A DNA stretch of 64,000 bases from contig JAGTJL010000004.1 in the NCBI GenBank assembly GCA_020746875.1, forward strand, positions 186,001-250,000. Reading direction: 5' to 3'. Below the pieces are notes generated by a model. It was not told where the DNA came from. It made no database searches and saw only the letters and a program-made list of their open reading frames with translations. Position numbers and translations under genes: made by a program. The stretch comes from Rhexocercosporidium sp. MPI-PUGE-AT-0058 (taxonomy: Eukaryota; Ascomycota; Leotiomycetes; Helotiales). Positions 13,224 to 22,895 of the stretch are shown here, piece by piece (the stretch's first letter is position 1; the number at the start of each line of letters is the position of its first letter).

Positions 13224-13826
13224 TTAAGAAATATCAATTTTACGGCTCTCAGCCTTCTTCAACTTAGGAACGAGGATGCTGAGGATTCCATTCTTCATCG
13301 ACGCCTTGACTTGATCCTGATCGACGCGAGTAGGGAAGGAGAAGCTTCGCGAGAACTCGCCGACACTGCGTTCAGAAACCCAATATCTATAATCGGACTT
13401 CTTGTTGCCTTCGTCCGTCTTGGCGACGGCGGTGCCAGTGTTAGTGCTGTCTTTATGAGACTTTTGTGTCTCGTTTTCGCCGCCTTCAGTAATCATGCCC
13501 GACGTCTCTAGTTCCTCGACGAATCCCGCTGGAGGTGTACCCTCAGTAAATGAGTGTTCGGTACGGCCTTTGATAGTCAGGGTCTACTGGTCTGTGAACT
13601 CGATCTCGACGTCCTTCTGTTCGATACCTGGAAGCTCGCCATAGAGTTCGTATGCTTGTTCGGTCTCCTTTACGTCGAACTTGGGCGTGAAGGCCTTCAA
13701 GTGGCTACGATGGTGATAATGGCCACCGATTCCGCGGGAGTAGTTATCGAAGTCATCGAGGAGTCGGAAGAGAGGTCCGAAGGAGGTAATGGGATCTTCG
13801 GCGAATGTTCGTGGGAAGAGAGACAT
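13224..13826 (-). pseudogene. hsp30: Small heat-shock protein (Hsp20/alpha-crystallin family, hsp30-type) with a premature TAG
   Basis: The frame starts at a typical MSLFPRTF and continues ITSFGPLFRLLDDFDNYSRG, the usual N-terminus of filamentous-fungal Hsp30 chaperones, which bind unfolding proteins in the cytosol. The alpha-crystallin domain begins at about residue 45 (FDVKETEQAYELYGELPG, then KDVEIEF), is broken by a TAG at 13584-13586 (codon 81), and resumes in the same frame with TLTIKGRTEH, a long acidic insert, and the end block FSRSFSFPTRVDQDQVKASMKNGILSI (in two parts) followed by IDIS and a stop. Expected length is 200 residues, normal for the family. CAG>TAG fits a single RIP-type transition; no other lesion was seen. 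It may be a recent pseudogene, a segregating null allele or a sequencing error. An in-frame extension upstream to 13907 is probably 5' UTR. Confidence 0.85.
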
Positions 13827-13966
13827 GTTGCGTGTTACTTGTGGTTTGTAAATGGCTCGTCTAGCTCGAGTACCAGGTAGTTTTCGCAGTACTCTATATA
13901 ATTGCATCAGGTCCTTCGATTCACTCAGTCGATAGGAATAATCCAGAAAAATGGACCGAGGGCCTA

Positions 13967-13974
13967 TATTTATA
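13967..13974 (-). promoter_or_regulatory. TATA box of the small heat-shock gene
   Basis: TATAAATA on the minus strand lies about 140 bp upstream of the hsp30-type start codon, with a pyrimidine/purine-mixed leader between them. A strong TATA box and long leader are usual for fungal heat-shock genes. No clean heat-shock element (alternating GAA/TTC at 2-bp spacing) was identified. Confidence 0.45.
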
Positions 13975-13989
13975 CTCGGAAGAGGTGTC

Positions 13990-15771
13990 TAAATCATAAT
14001 GGAATTCTTTAGAAATTTAAAGCACGACACAGCTCCGGTGTAATACTCCGTAATCCTGACGTAATAAGCATTCAAACCGATAGTAAAATGTCGACGAGGT
14101 CTTGGTGCCACCCACACCTCATCCGCAATGCAACGTGGCCAGAACACAAGGCCAGGCTGGTTGAATTAGTGCCGCTGGCATATGAAGCGCAGGATTGCCG
14201 ATTTAAACTAGGGTAATAGCCTAATAAACATCAATCGTTGCGTGGCTAACCTATAAACGATGTCTTGAGATGCTTTTCATACGAAGTACAAGTTCTACGG
14301 AATCCTATTCAGGCTTAAAGATAACATCATGTACTTTCCCGCCTAATGGCCTAATCTTAATTCTAATTAAGCGAAGCGGTAACGGTTACCAGTATCTCCC
14401 ATTAAATTCCTGAACCGCTACCTTATATTTTGTGGCGACCTAATCATGCAAGTAGCTTTATATCAGGCCTAATAGATGAAAATTCCTCCAATGTCAAGTT
14501 TTCGTTAGCTTATGTGGCCGTTACACCACAGAATCCTCGAGAATCTTAGTAGCATTAGGTAAAGGAAAAAGAATATAACTAGTTATAATAAGCTAGACAC
14601 CTACAATTTCTGTAGGTTAAGCTTATAACCGTAGTAGCTTAGCTGAATATATTCTATAACGTGCTAGGCGCCGGCAGTAGTAGTCGTATTTCGGAGATCA
14701 GACTAGGTAAGCTGATCGGAGAGCCAAGCCATTACAAAGTACAAGTTAAAAATGAATTGTGACCTTCTCCAAGCTTAGAAGTGGATATTACTCCCTCACG
14801 GGACTGCCCTCAAGCCATGATGCGTCGAAATTTAGTCACTTTAAGAGAAGAATTCCACAATTATACATGCATGATCTTAGCAGGAGCCCGGGGATTGGTA
14901 CGTGAGGGGGAGGGGGACGGAATGAGTCTGCAGGTTTCTATTGCTGTTTCTGCATCGCAATCGTTGAACGAATGATGCTGCGGAGGTATGTCCGGTCATT
15001 CTCCCGCTTTCCGCTTCCGCCCCAAGCTGTGACTGAAACCTCCGCTTTTAAAGAGCCGACTTGTGCCTGTGGCCATCAGCGGAATGCACAGCTCTAGCTT
15101 TTGATTTAGGTGAAGTGATAACCACCTGTTCTGGAGCCATGTTTAATCGTCCTGCGGAAGAAAAGAAGTAAGAAGTGTCACTGGCTTATAATAAATCAAC
15201 TTAAAGCCTTTGACGTAGTTAAAATAACCGCAGTTCTGTACGTCATCATTTCTGGAGCTAAAGCAATGTCACGCACAACAGCAATATAATATGAAAACAG
15301 CTATGAGGTGAGGTAAGCGAGATGACTCGAATCGAATCTAACATCATAAAATTAAAAGTGGAATTCGCACGTTCTGTTTTTGCTCTGCGAAGTTAAGCTG
15401 GAAATTTTGCATGAATAGTGCAGCTTGATGTCTGCTATAGTAGAAGGCATCAGGCCAAGAGCTACAGACCGGCTGGATTGTGTACGGTGATTCTTTTCCT
15501 TTCATCGTATTATTCGCTACTATTAAGTAGAGATAGTGCGCAGATCTTCTTCTCCTAAAAAGGAGTAATTTTGCTCCTGACCGAATATAGTAGCTGTGGA
15601 GTTATTTCTATAAATGAAATTTAGAGCTAAGATATAAGTCCTAGGCATTTAAGAAAGAGGTACCCATGATGCTGCACCGATGAAGCGCCCAGTTAAAGCA
15701 GAACCAGTTGCACGTTAATTACATCGTAGCAGTTACGATCTCTCGAACGACTTCCTCCAACAACAACAACA
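13990..15771. other. No supportable gene
   Basis: Intergenic sequence of mixed composition with stops in all frames. A TACTCCGTA motif lies at 14044-14052. No repeats with recognisable ends were found. Confidence 0.4.
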
Positions 15772-16047
15772 ATGCTCAACCTGGAAATTTGCACTGAGAT
15801 TTGCTCCGAGATTTACAAATTCCTCGAGACCTTCACAATCTTTCAATTGTATGTTCAACCTGCCCTCTACAAACTATTGGGCATCTTTGAGGCAGCTTTC
15901 GCTTACACCAAGAAGATACTCAACGTCCTCCATAACCTTCAGCGCAAATGTTTTTCTGGTCTCAGAAAGCACGCAAGAAAGAAGATCCCCACCGCTTCAA
16001 CCAACCGTGAGCCTATCCCTTCATTACAAGGCAATAGCTGCGCATAA
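15772..16047 (+). CDS. Small hypothetical protein (91 aa)
   Basis: The ATG follows CAACAACAACAACA, a leader typical of well-translated fungal genes, and opens an uninterrupted 91-codon frame. The product begins with an amphipathic helical stretch (LEICTEICSEIYKFLETF), passes through a moderately hydrophobic middle (LYKLLGIFEAAFAYT) and ends with a basic tail (RKHARKKI). No signal peptide, transmembrane segment or known domain is evident. It is flanked by non-coding sequence and by the 3' end of the convergent spliced locus at 16.2-16.7 kb. It could be a real small gene or a spared exon of a decayed one; the start context is the main support. Confidence 0.4.
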   Translation: MLNLEICTEICSEIYKFLETFTIFQLYVQPALYKLLGIFEAAFAYTKKILNVLHNLQRKCFSGLRKHARKKIPTASTNREPIPSLQGNSCA

Positions 16048-16156
16048 GATGTTTTTGCTAAACTAATATGAATCATAAGTAGTGGCTAATATACATATTG
16101 ATTGTCATCATGGCATTTCAAACCTCTCCACAAATAAATTATACATGTCATAGCCA

Positions 16157-16703
16157 CTACCCAATAGAAGGTGCGACAGAGGATGAGCCTCCACCTTCTC
16201 GGGGCTTGTCCAACTTCCGCAGCTTCTTGTCATTAGCCGCGCTATGTAGCGCAAGAATTTCACAATTCTTTCCCGGGTGTTCCATATAACCTTCAAGAGC
16301 CACTAACAACAGGTGGGATATGTCGCAGGAGGCCGTAGATATGGCGCTAAGTACTTCATTTATGGATACCCTATCTGCTTTTATGGCGGAGTGTACCTCT
16401 CGAATATGGCTAAAAAAGCTGGGTACATCCTTGGCCGACGTAGACAAGTGGAGACTCTCAATAATACCAATGACAGCGGGATCCATATCAAGCCGCTCTT
16501 GAAATCGAGATTCCAAATCCTTAGGTCTAACCCGCTCCTGAGTTGCGTTCAACTTCATCCTCTGAACCCTCACTTAGTCTGATTATAAATGGCGAGAATA
16601 TACAATTAAACTAGGACAATACTTACCCAAGAATGATAGCTTGCGAATCAGATGTTCAGATCTTGCTCCGTTCCACTGTTTTGCCTTATATAGCTCTAGC
16701 GTC
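16157..16703 (-). CDS. Hypothetical spliced gene, 3' part (5' end unresolved)
   Basis: Two exons join in frame: 16627-16703 (TLELYKAKQWNGARSEHLIR, then KLSFLG) and 16157-16572 (MKLNATQERVRPKDLESRF onward, to the stop after GGGSSSVAPSIG). The intron at 16573-16626 (54 bp) has a GTAAGT donor. An upstream acceptor (ATTGCAG) borders the first exon, and an AT-rich exon candidate ending ICK/R at about 16780 may precede it. The product is helical with no family I recognise. An ATG-led frame (MTEVSHEPPRS, start at 17024) begins 5 bp from the end of the Fot1/Pogo element, and a GTAAGA donor lies on the far side of that element near 19310. The transposon may therefore sit within or at the 5' end of this gene. 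The model is partial. Confidence 0.4.
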
Positions 16704-17028
16704 CTGCAATCAGAAAAGTCATACACAACTCCGCGGTTCGCAGATTACTCTCGATAACGACACATTAAGGATTACCTTTTGCAGATTGAGAATAATAAGT
16801 TAATATATCTGAGATTCTAAAAACAAATTTCAGCATCAATAGGATGGCTACCCGTCTGAAGATTGGTCGAGTGCAGTGCAGTCCATTAAGACCCCCATTA
16901 AAGATGATGCATCTATTCTAAGCTGCATGCATAAAAGAAACCTACAAGTTCTATCAGTTTGGGACCCTAAACAGTGCGATAAGAGATTCGTTGAGCGCGG
17001 AGGCTCATGTGAAACTTCCGTCATGGTA

Positions 17029-17068
17029 CTCGTATTCCCTGTCACGTGCACACCCCGCATACGTGCAC
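17029..17068 (+). repeat. Left terminal inverted repeat of the Fot1/Pogo element
   Basis: Forty bases identical to the reverse complement of 19178-19217, abutting TA at 17027-17028. It contains CACGTGCAC, which makes part of the repeat palindromic in itself. Confidence 0.95.
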
Positions 17069-17206
17069 ACCCGTTTGGCTTCACTGCTCTATCCTACCCT
17101 ATAACTTTAATTGTATATAAATTAACAACTATAATTCCAAATAAAATATTACAAACTATGAATTATATCTAAAAGGCTTTTAGATTTAGAATATCTAATT
17201 TCTTAA

Positions 17207-19123
17207 TTAATCAGAATATCGCGCTGGCATTTTACGAGTCCTTCCACTTGATGATCTAACCTTCGGCTCATCCGCATCAACAGTCGGTAATAGAGGCACG
17301 TAAGTTACAGGTAACTTCACAATCAGCTGAAGTTTAGGAGCAGTCTTCGTCTGCTTCGTCTGCTTCTTTTTGAGACGATTTGCCGCTTCTTTAGCTGTTT
17401 TTGCAGCCAACTGTGCAGCAGCTTTCTGCACCCGCGCTTCCGCCCATTTACTCTCTCTCTCTTCACGCCGAATCTCTTTCTGTAAAGCTTCCTCTACCTT
17501 ACGAGCGTCGGCCTCACTCTTTTTAATTGCTTTATCTTCCTTTTCCTGCGTAACTCTCTCTTCCTTCTCTTTTTGAAAAGCTCTAGCTTCACCAATTTCT
17601 GTCGGTCCATACAACTCACACCCATTAGTTTCATTCCCAGCAAGATTCATCTTCTTTCCACGCTTTCTTTTCTTCTTTTCAAGTTCCAACGACTTAATTA
17701 AGCCTTTCTTAACATGCTCGTCAACTTCATGCTCGGCAGAAAGCTTAAGAGCGGCTTTCAGTATCAAGTTGAGGGTAGCAGGGTTCTTATTAGCATGGTA
17801 TAAGCGCTGGACTTTCCGCATCGATTTACACGTGTAAGGAGTCGCTATAACAACAGGATTTCGTTCTTCAAGAGCTGGTCGGTTGATTTGAGTGAGAACG
17901 TACTGCGGATTGAAGGGCCAAATCCCTGCTTTGGCGAATGCCGACGTGATGTTTTCTTCAGAAAAGGATTCCTCCCATGCCGGCTTGAATACACTCCAAA
18001 ACATCCTTTTTGTCATACCCACGTATCCAATACCTTCAAACATAATAATTTGAAGCTTTTCCGAGTACTTTTGAGTAAGAGGACCAAAACAGCCAAGATC
18101 AAGGGGTTGTAAACGATGCGTAGAATGCGGGGGTAAAATCAAAACAACGATGCCAAATTCGTCACACTTATTCAAGAAAGCCATATTCACATGACTAGAA
18201 TGGCCATCCACTATCAAAAGACGACGACGATTTCCAGCGGATTTGCGAGTCTCTGGTTCAAACACTTTTTCCAACCAACGTAAACCAAGTTTATTGCTGG
18301 ACCACCCATTCTCTGTAGCACCGAAGTATGCTGATTCGCTGGAATGATCAAAATCCTCAAGCCAAGAGTCTTGTAAATCACCAGAGGCTCCCTTATAAAG
18401 TAACGTAGGAGAGCCTTTCTTTCCGATTGCTGAAACATACGCCAAAAGAGTAACAAACTCTCTGCTGCCATCTTGAATTGCCTGCTTGATGCGCCCTGAT
18501 TTGTATGCCTCCATTGACATAATTCTGAGTGTTTTTGATGCTTGCCCAAGGATAAAACCCTTCTCGTCCCAGTTATATATGTTATTAGCGGTGATATGAT
18601 AGGTTTCCATTGCGTAGCTTAGCTATTCCGGAAAATAAAGGGTATTAGTCGACAATAACACTTGACAATTACACAACAACGGATTAATAAAATCAAACTT
18701 AACTAGCTGGAAAAAGTGCTCATAAAGAGGCCCGTACTCAGACTTTATGCGTTGTTTGTCGATATTCCTGAGGTAAACGCTCTTCAAACGACCTTTATAC
18801 CGATGAATAAACTGCGACGTCCAGTTCTTTCCGACAGGTATTCCGATGACTTCCTCAGCTAGATTCTTGACAATTTGGCTTGTAGGAGGCATCCCACGCT
18901 CTGTCATTCGATTAATATGCTTTATTAGCACCTCCTCTTGATCGTTGGTCAAACATTGGATAGATTCGGACAAGAAGTCGGCTCTGGGGCGAGTTTGGCC
19001 TTTATGCCGCCGCATGAGGGTTATACGATTGACTCCAAACTCTCGCGCAGTCGCAGAATAATTAGGAAGGTCACACAATTCCAACGCAGCAAGCGCTTTG
19101 ATCATATCTTCTGTTTCGGCCAT
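17207..19123 (-). CDS. Pogo/Fot1 family transposase (two exons, 611 aa)
   Basis: Exon 1 is 18704-19123 and exon 2 is 17207-18622; the 81-bp intron (18623-18703) has donor GTTAAG, branch-like ACTAAT and acceptor TAG and joins FFQL to LSYAMETYH in phase 0. The start MAETEDMIKA was chosen as the first ATG of the conserved frame. Residues 1-45 form a psq-type helix-turn-helix and 55-120 a CENP-B-type DNA-binding domain (CLTNDQEEVLIKHINRMTER). The DDE catalytic triad is visible as NWDEKG (D159), LLIVDGHSSH (D279) and HRLQPLDLG (D315), giving a DD35D spacing usual for Pogo. The C-terminal third is a charged coiled coil (Lys/Glu/Ala-rich, about 480-560). The enzyme would cut and paste its own element in the nucleus. 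No stop or frameshift was found. Confidence 0.96.
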
Positions 19124-19177
19124 GTTATGATTTTTTGAAGTGTTATTAGTGGGGGGAAAAGTGCAGACTTTTACCCT

Positions 19178-19217
19178 GTGCACGTATGCGGGGTGTGCAC
19201 GTGACAGGGAATACGAG
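19178..19217 (-). repeat. Right terminal inverted repeat of the Fot1/Pogo element
   Basis: Perfect 40-bp inverted match to 17029-17068, abutting TA at 19218-19219. Confidence 0.95.
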
Positions 19218-19219
19218 TA

Positions 19220-20306
19220 GCGTCGCGGCGCGCCAAGTAGACCGATGGACTGGAACGAGACGTGGGCAAAGTGCTCGAAAACCGAGCGCATAACAATTCA
19301 ACAAAGTTACTCTTACCGACATCTCTTGTTCTTTATACGGCGTTCGAGGCAGTACATACGTAGTAGAAGTAGCTGAGTAGAGCTCAAGCGAGCGATCCAG
19401 AACATAATGGCGACCTGAAGTTTGCCCCTTCCGTTTCGTGCTGAGCGAGGAAGAACATCCACAACGTGCAGGCTGCCCACATTCCAGCCCTGAAGCACAT
19501 TGGCTGGATAGTGCAGTCTTAGGCAAACGTCCAAAAGCGAGTAAGCATACAGGACTGGTGCTGGTACGTTCACATGCTTATAACATGGCAAAGGTGATCG
19601 ATATCTTTACCGCCTGACCGCAAAGGTGATCGAAATCTTTACCGCACTGATCGCATAGAAGCGATATGCAACCAACAAGCGAGGGATTAGATCAGCCTAT
19701 CTGCATCTGAGCTAACGAGCGCTCGTGGTGTGTGTCGCCGCATAGCTTGCATACTAGGTTGCCTTGGGGCGCATGCACATACGGAGACCTCTCCGGCTGT
19801 CCATCATTGGCAGAGTGTCATCTAAGCCATCTATTTGGCCTATCAAGGAGTACTTCGGACCCCTCCCCAAAGGCCATCCACCGGGGGGGAGGGGCTTTAC
19901 GTTATCATAAGCCATAATCACACCATAGCGACTTCCGCGTCTTCCGCGTTCCCTATTCATATTTCAATCTCTTAAGTCCTCCACATGGGCCAACCGGGGC
20001 GAGAGCATTTCTGCTCTATTCGTCATCTCGTCTATATCGAGTGCTTAGACGGCGAATTGATTCTTTCAGAACAGATCAGTAACCTTCTAAGTATAAGGTT
20101 AAGTTAAAGATTCCACAAAGCCAAAATCGCAGCTAGTACCGTTTCCGAACCCGTTAGAAGATACACAAACTGGATTAATAGTATCAGCCCTAACCTGTCA
20201 AATGGCATTCACGTGAACGAGACTCCCCTTCCATCCTCCCGCGCCCGACGGAACTCTTCTTCAGCATACTTAAACCAACAATCGCACTCATAAAACAACG
20301 CTTGCG
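19220..20306. other. Non-coding flank of the transposon; includes a possible exon on the minus strand
   Basis: On the minus strand an open stretch (about 19318-19590) runs up to a GTAAGA donor (near 19312), so it could be an upstream exon of the locus continuing beyond the transposon at 16.2-17.0 kb; two frames are open and neither is recognisable. The rest holds no gene I can support. Upstream of 20307 is probably the promoter of the broken MFS gene. Confidence 0.3.
19588..19652 (+). repeat. 32/33-bp tandem duplication
   Basis: GCAAAGGTGATCG(A)TATCTTTACCGC is repeated directly with a few substitutions (units 19588-19619 and 19620-19652). No function is apparent. Confidence 0.7.
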
Positions 20307-20887
20307 ATGTCTAGCGTTCAAGATACAAGTCTTCCGAAAGAAAATCCTCCTTTTCCCACCAAGCAAATGTCGATTTTGGGTGAGCTGCCCGCAAGATTAG
20401 AGTACGGTGGACGATATTTTTAACTAACACTCTCAGCACTTTGCCGAATCTGCGAGTCAATTACGTTTATGTCAATCTTCCCCTACGTATACTATATGAC
20501 AAAAGACTTCGACATAGCTAAGAACGACTCTGAAATCGCAACATATGCGGGCATGCTCCTATCTACATTTCCTTTTACAGAATTTTTGTCAGGTGTTGCC
20601 TGGGGCAGGCTAAGTGATCGGATCGGACGAAAACCAGTGCTACTCACTGGATTAATAGGAACGGCGCTGAGTATATTGATATTCGGATTTACACCAAGCT
20701 TTCCGGCTGCACTGCTTGCACGGGCACTTGGCGGCCTCTTAAATGGGTAAGCGGAATTTCGAGGGCAGTAGGTGTGTGATGGACGAGTCTATTCTAACGA
20801 GGATGGGCTTATAGGAATATCAGAGTTTTACAGACAATAGTGGCGGAATTAGTCACGGCCAAGGAACACCAGTGTGCGTATAAATAA
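20307..20887 (+). pseudogene. N-terminal fragment of an MFS (major facilitator) transporter
   Basis: Three exons splice cleanly. The first begins MSSVQDTSLPKENPPFPTKQ (20307 on). A short intron (donor GTGAGC, branch CTAAC, acceptor CTCAG) leads to LCRICESITFMSIFPYVYYM, the first transmembrane segment, and the MFS signature WGRLSDRIGRKPVLL follows between segments 2 and 3. A 68-bp intron at 20747-20814 (branch CTAAC) leads to NIRVLQTIVAELVTAKEHQ. Homology stops there and TAA follows at 20885. A functional drug:H+-type transporter needs 12-14 membrane segments; this fragment has about three. The exons are otherwise open, so the loss is a truncation rather than heavy RIP. Confidence 0.8.
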
Positions 20888-21385
20888 ATATTGCGGTCCA
20901 CGGTATTAGAGCGTCTAAACGAGCAAACAAGAAGGATATATCCTCTCGACTTACAGCTCTATATCAACTCGCCAAGTTCAACACCAATGCCAGCTGCAAA
21001 ACCAAAATCCGCCAAGTACTCAAAGGGCTGTTAAAGAGGAGCTGTGCACTAGGGCACGGCAAGCGCCGGCTTCGAAAGCGACCCCAACATTTACTCAAGA
21101 GGCTGGACGGGACTATTCATGCCTACCAGCAATATAGTGCCTCTAATGTAGGACGTCGAATGTGGCACTCAAGATAATATACTAGAAATGTTGGGCATGC
21201 CGCTGGGGCGGAGAGGGGAGGGATGAGGCGGTGTCGTCAAAGCTGGCGACGGAGATTGGACTGTAACAGGCACTTAAGGCCGGAGCTGCCGAGACAAGGT
21301 TTGTAATCTAGAGAAATATATCCGTGGCTGTAGGCATTTTACCTCTGACTGTTGGCTTCGTCGAAGCCACTTTCTTCGCTAAGTT
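20888..21385. other. Remnant sequence between MFS and nuclease fragments
   Basis: No convincing frame. The minus strand may contain more of the decayed 3' part of the GEN1/YEN1-like relic, but I could not align it to known domains. Confidence 0.3.
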
Positions 21386-22129
21386 ACGCAGCTTCGCACG
21401 CTATTTTTGCTCCAAACCCCGTAACTCCGTTAGTGTCGTAATCTCCTCCGCTCAGCAAAGCAACCAAGATCATACCCTCAGGATCGAGCCCAGATTTACC
21501 TTATTTAGTGACTTAAGCATCGTATACGTTAACGTGCGTTAGAACCTTGCCCTTAAAACTCTCTAAAGACCAGTTTCGCAATGTTAGACCACATCCGAAT
21601 ACCAGAGTATCTACATCCTCGCTAAGGACTACATCTGCAATGCCTTCACGCTGAAGTAGAGCGCACTCGGCCTCTGCTTCTCCCGGCGCAGTGTAGTAGG
21701 GGAAGCCAAAGTGATTAAGCAGCTGTCTGAACCTCATATCTAGGAGAGACATTCCTCCAGGAGCTATGTGCTTGTTCCGCTTCATAAGTGGCTTATTGGC
21801 TCCATCGAAGATAAATAGGGGCTAAACAGAAATAAAGAGCAGTCGGAGAAGCCGGTAATATAATATCTGTAATACTGGACCTAAAGGCTCATTAGTATCT
21901 AATTCGATATCTATGTCCGTTTTCTACCTTAGGCTGCTCGAACTTGAAATAGCCATATTGAGGTATTAATAGCGATCCGCAAAGGCCTGCCAGTCTCTTC
22001 ATATTTCTCGATGGCAAGTTTCACTAGAGCTACTCTTTTGCCAGGGCCAATTTCTTGGTACAGGCTTTCACTTGTCAGTCATAGGCTGGAACAAGAGATA
22101 AGTTAATAAAATTACCCTAGTATTCCCAT
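21386..22129 (-). pseudogene. N-terminal half of a Rad2/XPG-family nuclease (GEN1/YEN1-like Holliday-junction resolvase)
   Basis: Exon 1 (22116-22129) encodes MGILG and joins, across a 51-bp intron (22065-22115, GTAATT donor, CTGAC branch), to LYQEIGPGKRVALVKLAIEKY, the XPG N-region. A frame disturbance follows INTSIWLFQV, where the expected active-site Asp is Asn (GAC>AAC, RIP-like). The frame recovers as PLFIFDGANKPLMKRN, then the XPG I-region APGEAEAECALLQREGI, VLSEDVDTLVFGCGLTLRNW. A stop occurs at 21513, after which LDPEGMILVALLSGGDYDTNGV, the helix-two-turn-helix region, still reads. This resembles the GEN1/YEN1 branch rather than FEN1 because of the TLRNW motif. It is a broken partial copy; the true gene should be elsewhere. 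Confidence 0.75.
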
Positions 22130-22381
22130 TTTTAAACGTATTTCAAAAAATAAGATTTTTATCAACAACTTAATGTACAATAAAAGGCGAACTGTGTGTC
22201 GCGAGCTTCTTAATTAACTTTTTAAGTGGACTGCGGGGTAGGCAATGTGGCTTGTGTGGCTTGTAACATAGAGGCACTTTTAAGTAGAGGCAGAATTTGG
22301 CTCTGACCTACTATTCTTCCTTTTTTTCTCCCCCCCCCCCCCCCCCCCCCCCCTCCCCACCCAACCATTGTCAGCACGTTT
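22130..22381. other. Short spacer with a poly-C run
   Basis: No gene. It contains the homopolymer listed separately. Confidence 0.4.
22330..22353 (+). repeat. Poly-C homopolymer (24 bp)
   Basis: Twenty-four consecutive C residues. Such long C/G runs are rare in fungal genomes and unstable in replication and sequencing, so the length is uncertain. Confidence 0.9.
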
Positions 22382-22810
22382 GTGTCAGCCATGAGGATGG
22401 CGCCGCAACTGGATGCTTCACAGAATATTTTAATCGAAACTTTACTAAAAGAATGGTTTGAGAATAAGCTAATATCCTCAGAAGCTTCGTGCAACGTACG
22501 CGTCGTCCAGAGAAATCCGCCGAAGGAGACAGGAGTTCGAAATGCCCACCTCCAGAACAAACCGTGTCGGCCGTCGTAGCTATATTATATGACCTATGGA
22601 AAATTCCTCTGTGATAAGTTATATTAATCGAATAGCCTGATCTTTATCGATGCGAGATAGCAGATCTCTACTATCGAAGGTTTCGTAAACGGCCATCAGA
22701 CATATCGATCGGCCGGACTCTGCGATCAATAGGCTGGACGAGATAACAATCCATCGCATCGCAGCACAACGGGATGCCGACCTTCGAGATCACTATCTAT
22801 CTATATAGCA
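22382..22810 (+). pseudogene. Tc1/IS630-type transposase N-terminal relic
   Basis: The frame MAPQLDASQNILIETLLKEW and the following KLISSEASCNVRVVQR resemble the N-terminal helix-turn-helix of fungal Tc1-like transposases. A one-base frameshift near 22510 moves the continuation (IRRRRQEFEMP, VGRRSYI) to another frame. After further decay RIAAQRDADLRDHYL is seen at about 22760-22800, the segment just before the first catalytic region. The DDE core itself is missing. It is non-functional. Confidence 0.6.
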
Positions 22811-22895
22811 TCAACAGCCTCTCCAAGACATGACAAGGCATAACGAGAGGATCCACAGTGATAGCAGACATATGATAGCGAGCACACGGCGGGTA

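Larger units (their letters stand above)
17029..19217 (-). mobile_element. Fot1/Pogo-type DNA transposon (Tc1/mariner superfamily), apparently intact
   Basis: The element is 2189 bp with perfect 40-bp terminal inverted repeats (17029-17068 and 19178-19217; outer end CTCGTATTCCCTGTCACGTG) flanked by TA on both sides (17027-17028 and 19218-19219), the Tc1/mariner target duplication. It encodes one full transposase with an intron. Identical ends, an open transposase and the absence of RIP-type mutations, against heavily RIPped surroundings, point to a recent insertion. Confidence 0.96.

Noticed and set aside
13584..13586. Programmed stop-codon readthrough in the small heat-shock gene
   Set aside because: The TAG is followed by ACC, not a known readthrough context such as CTA, and a C>T transition is a simpler explanation in this region.
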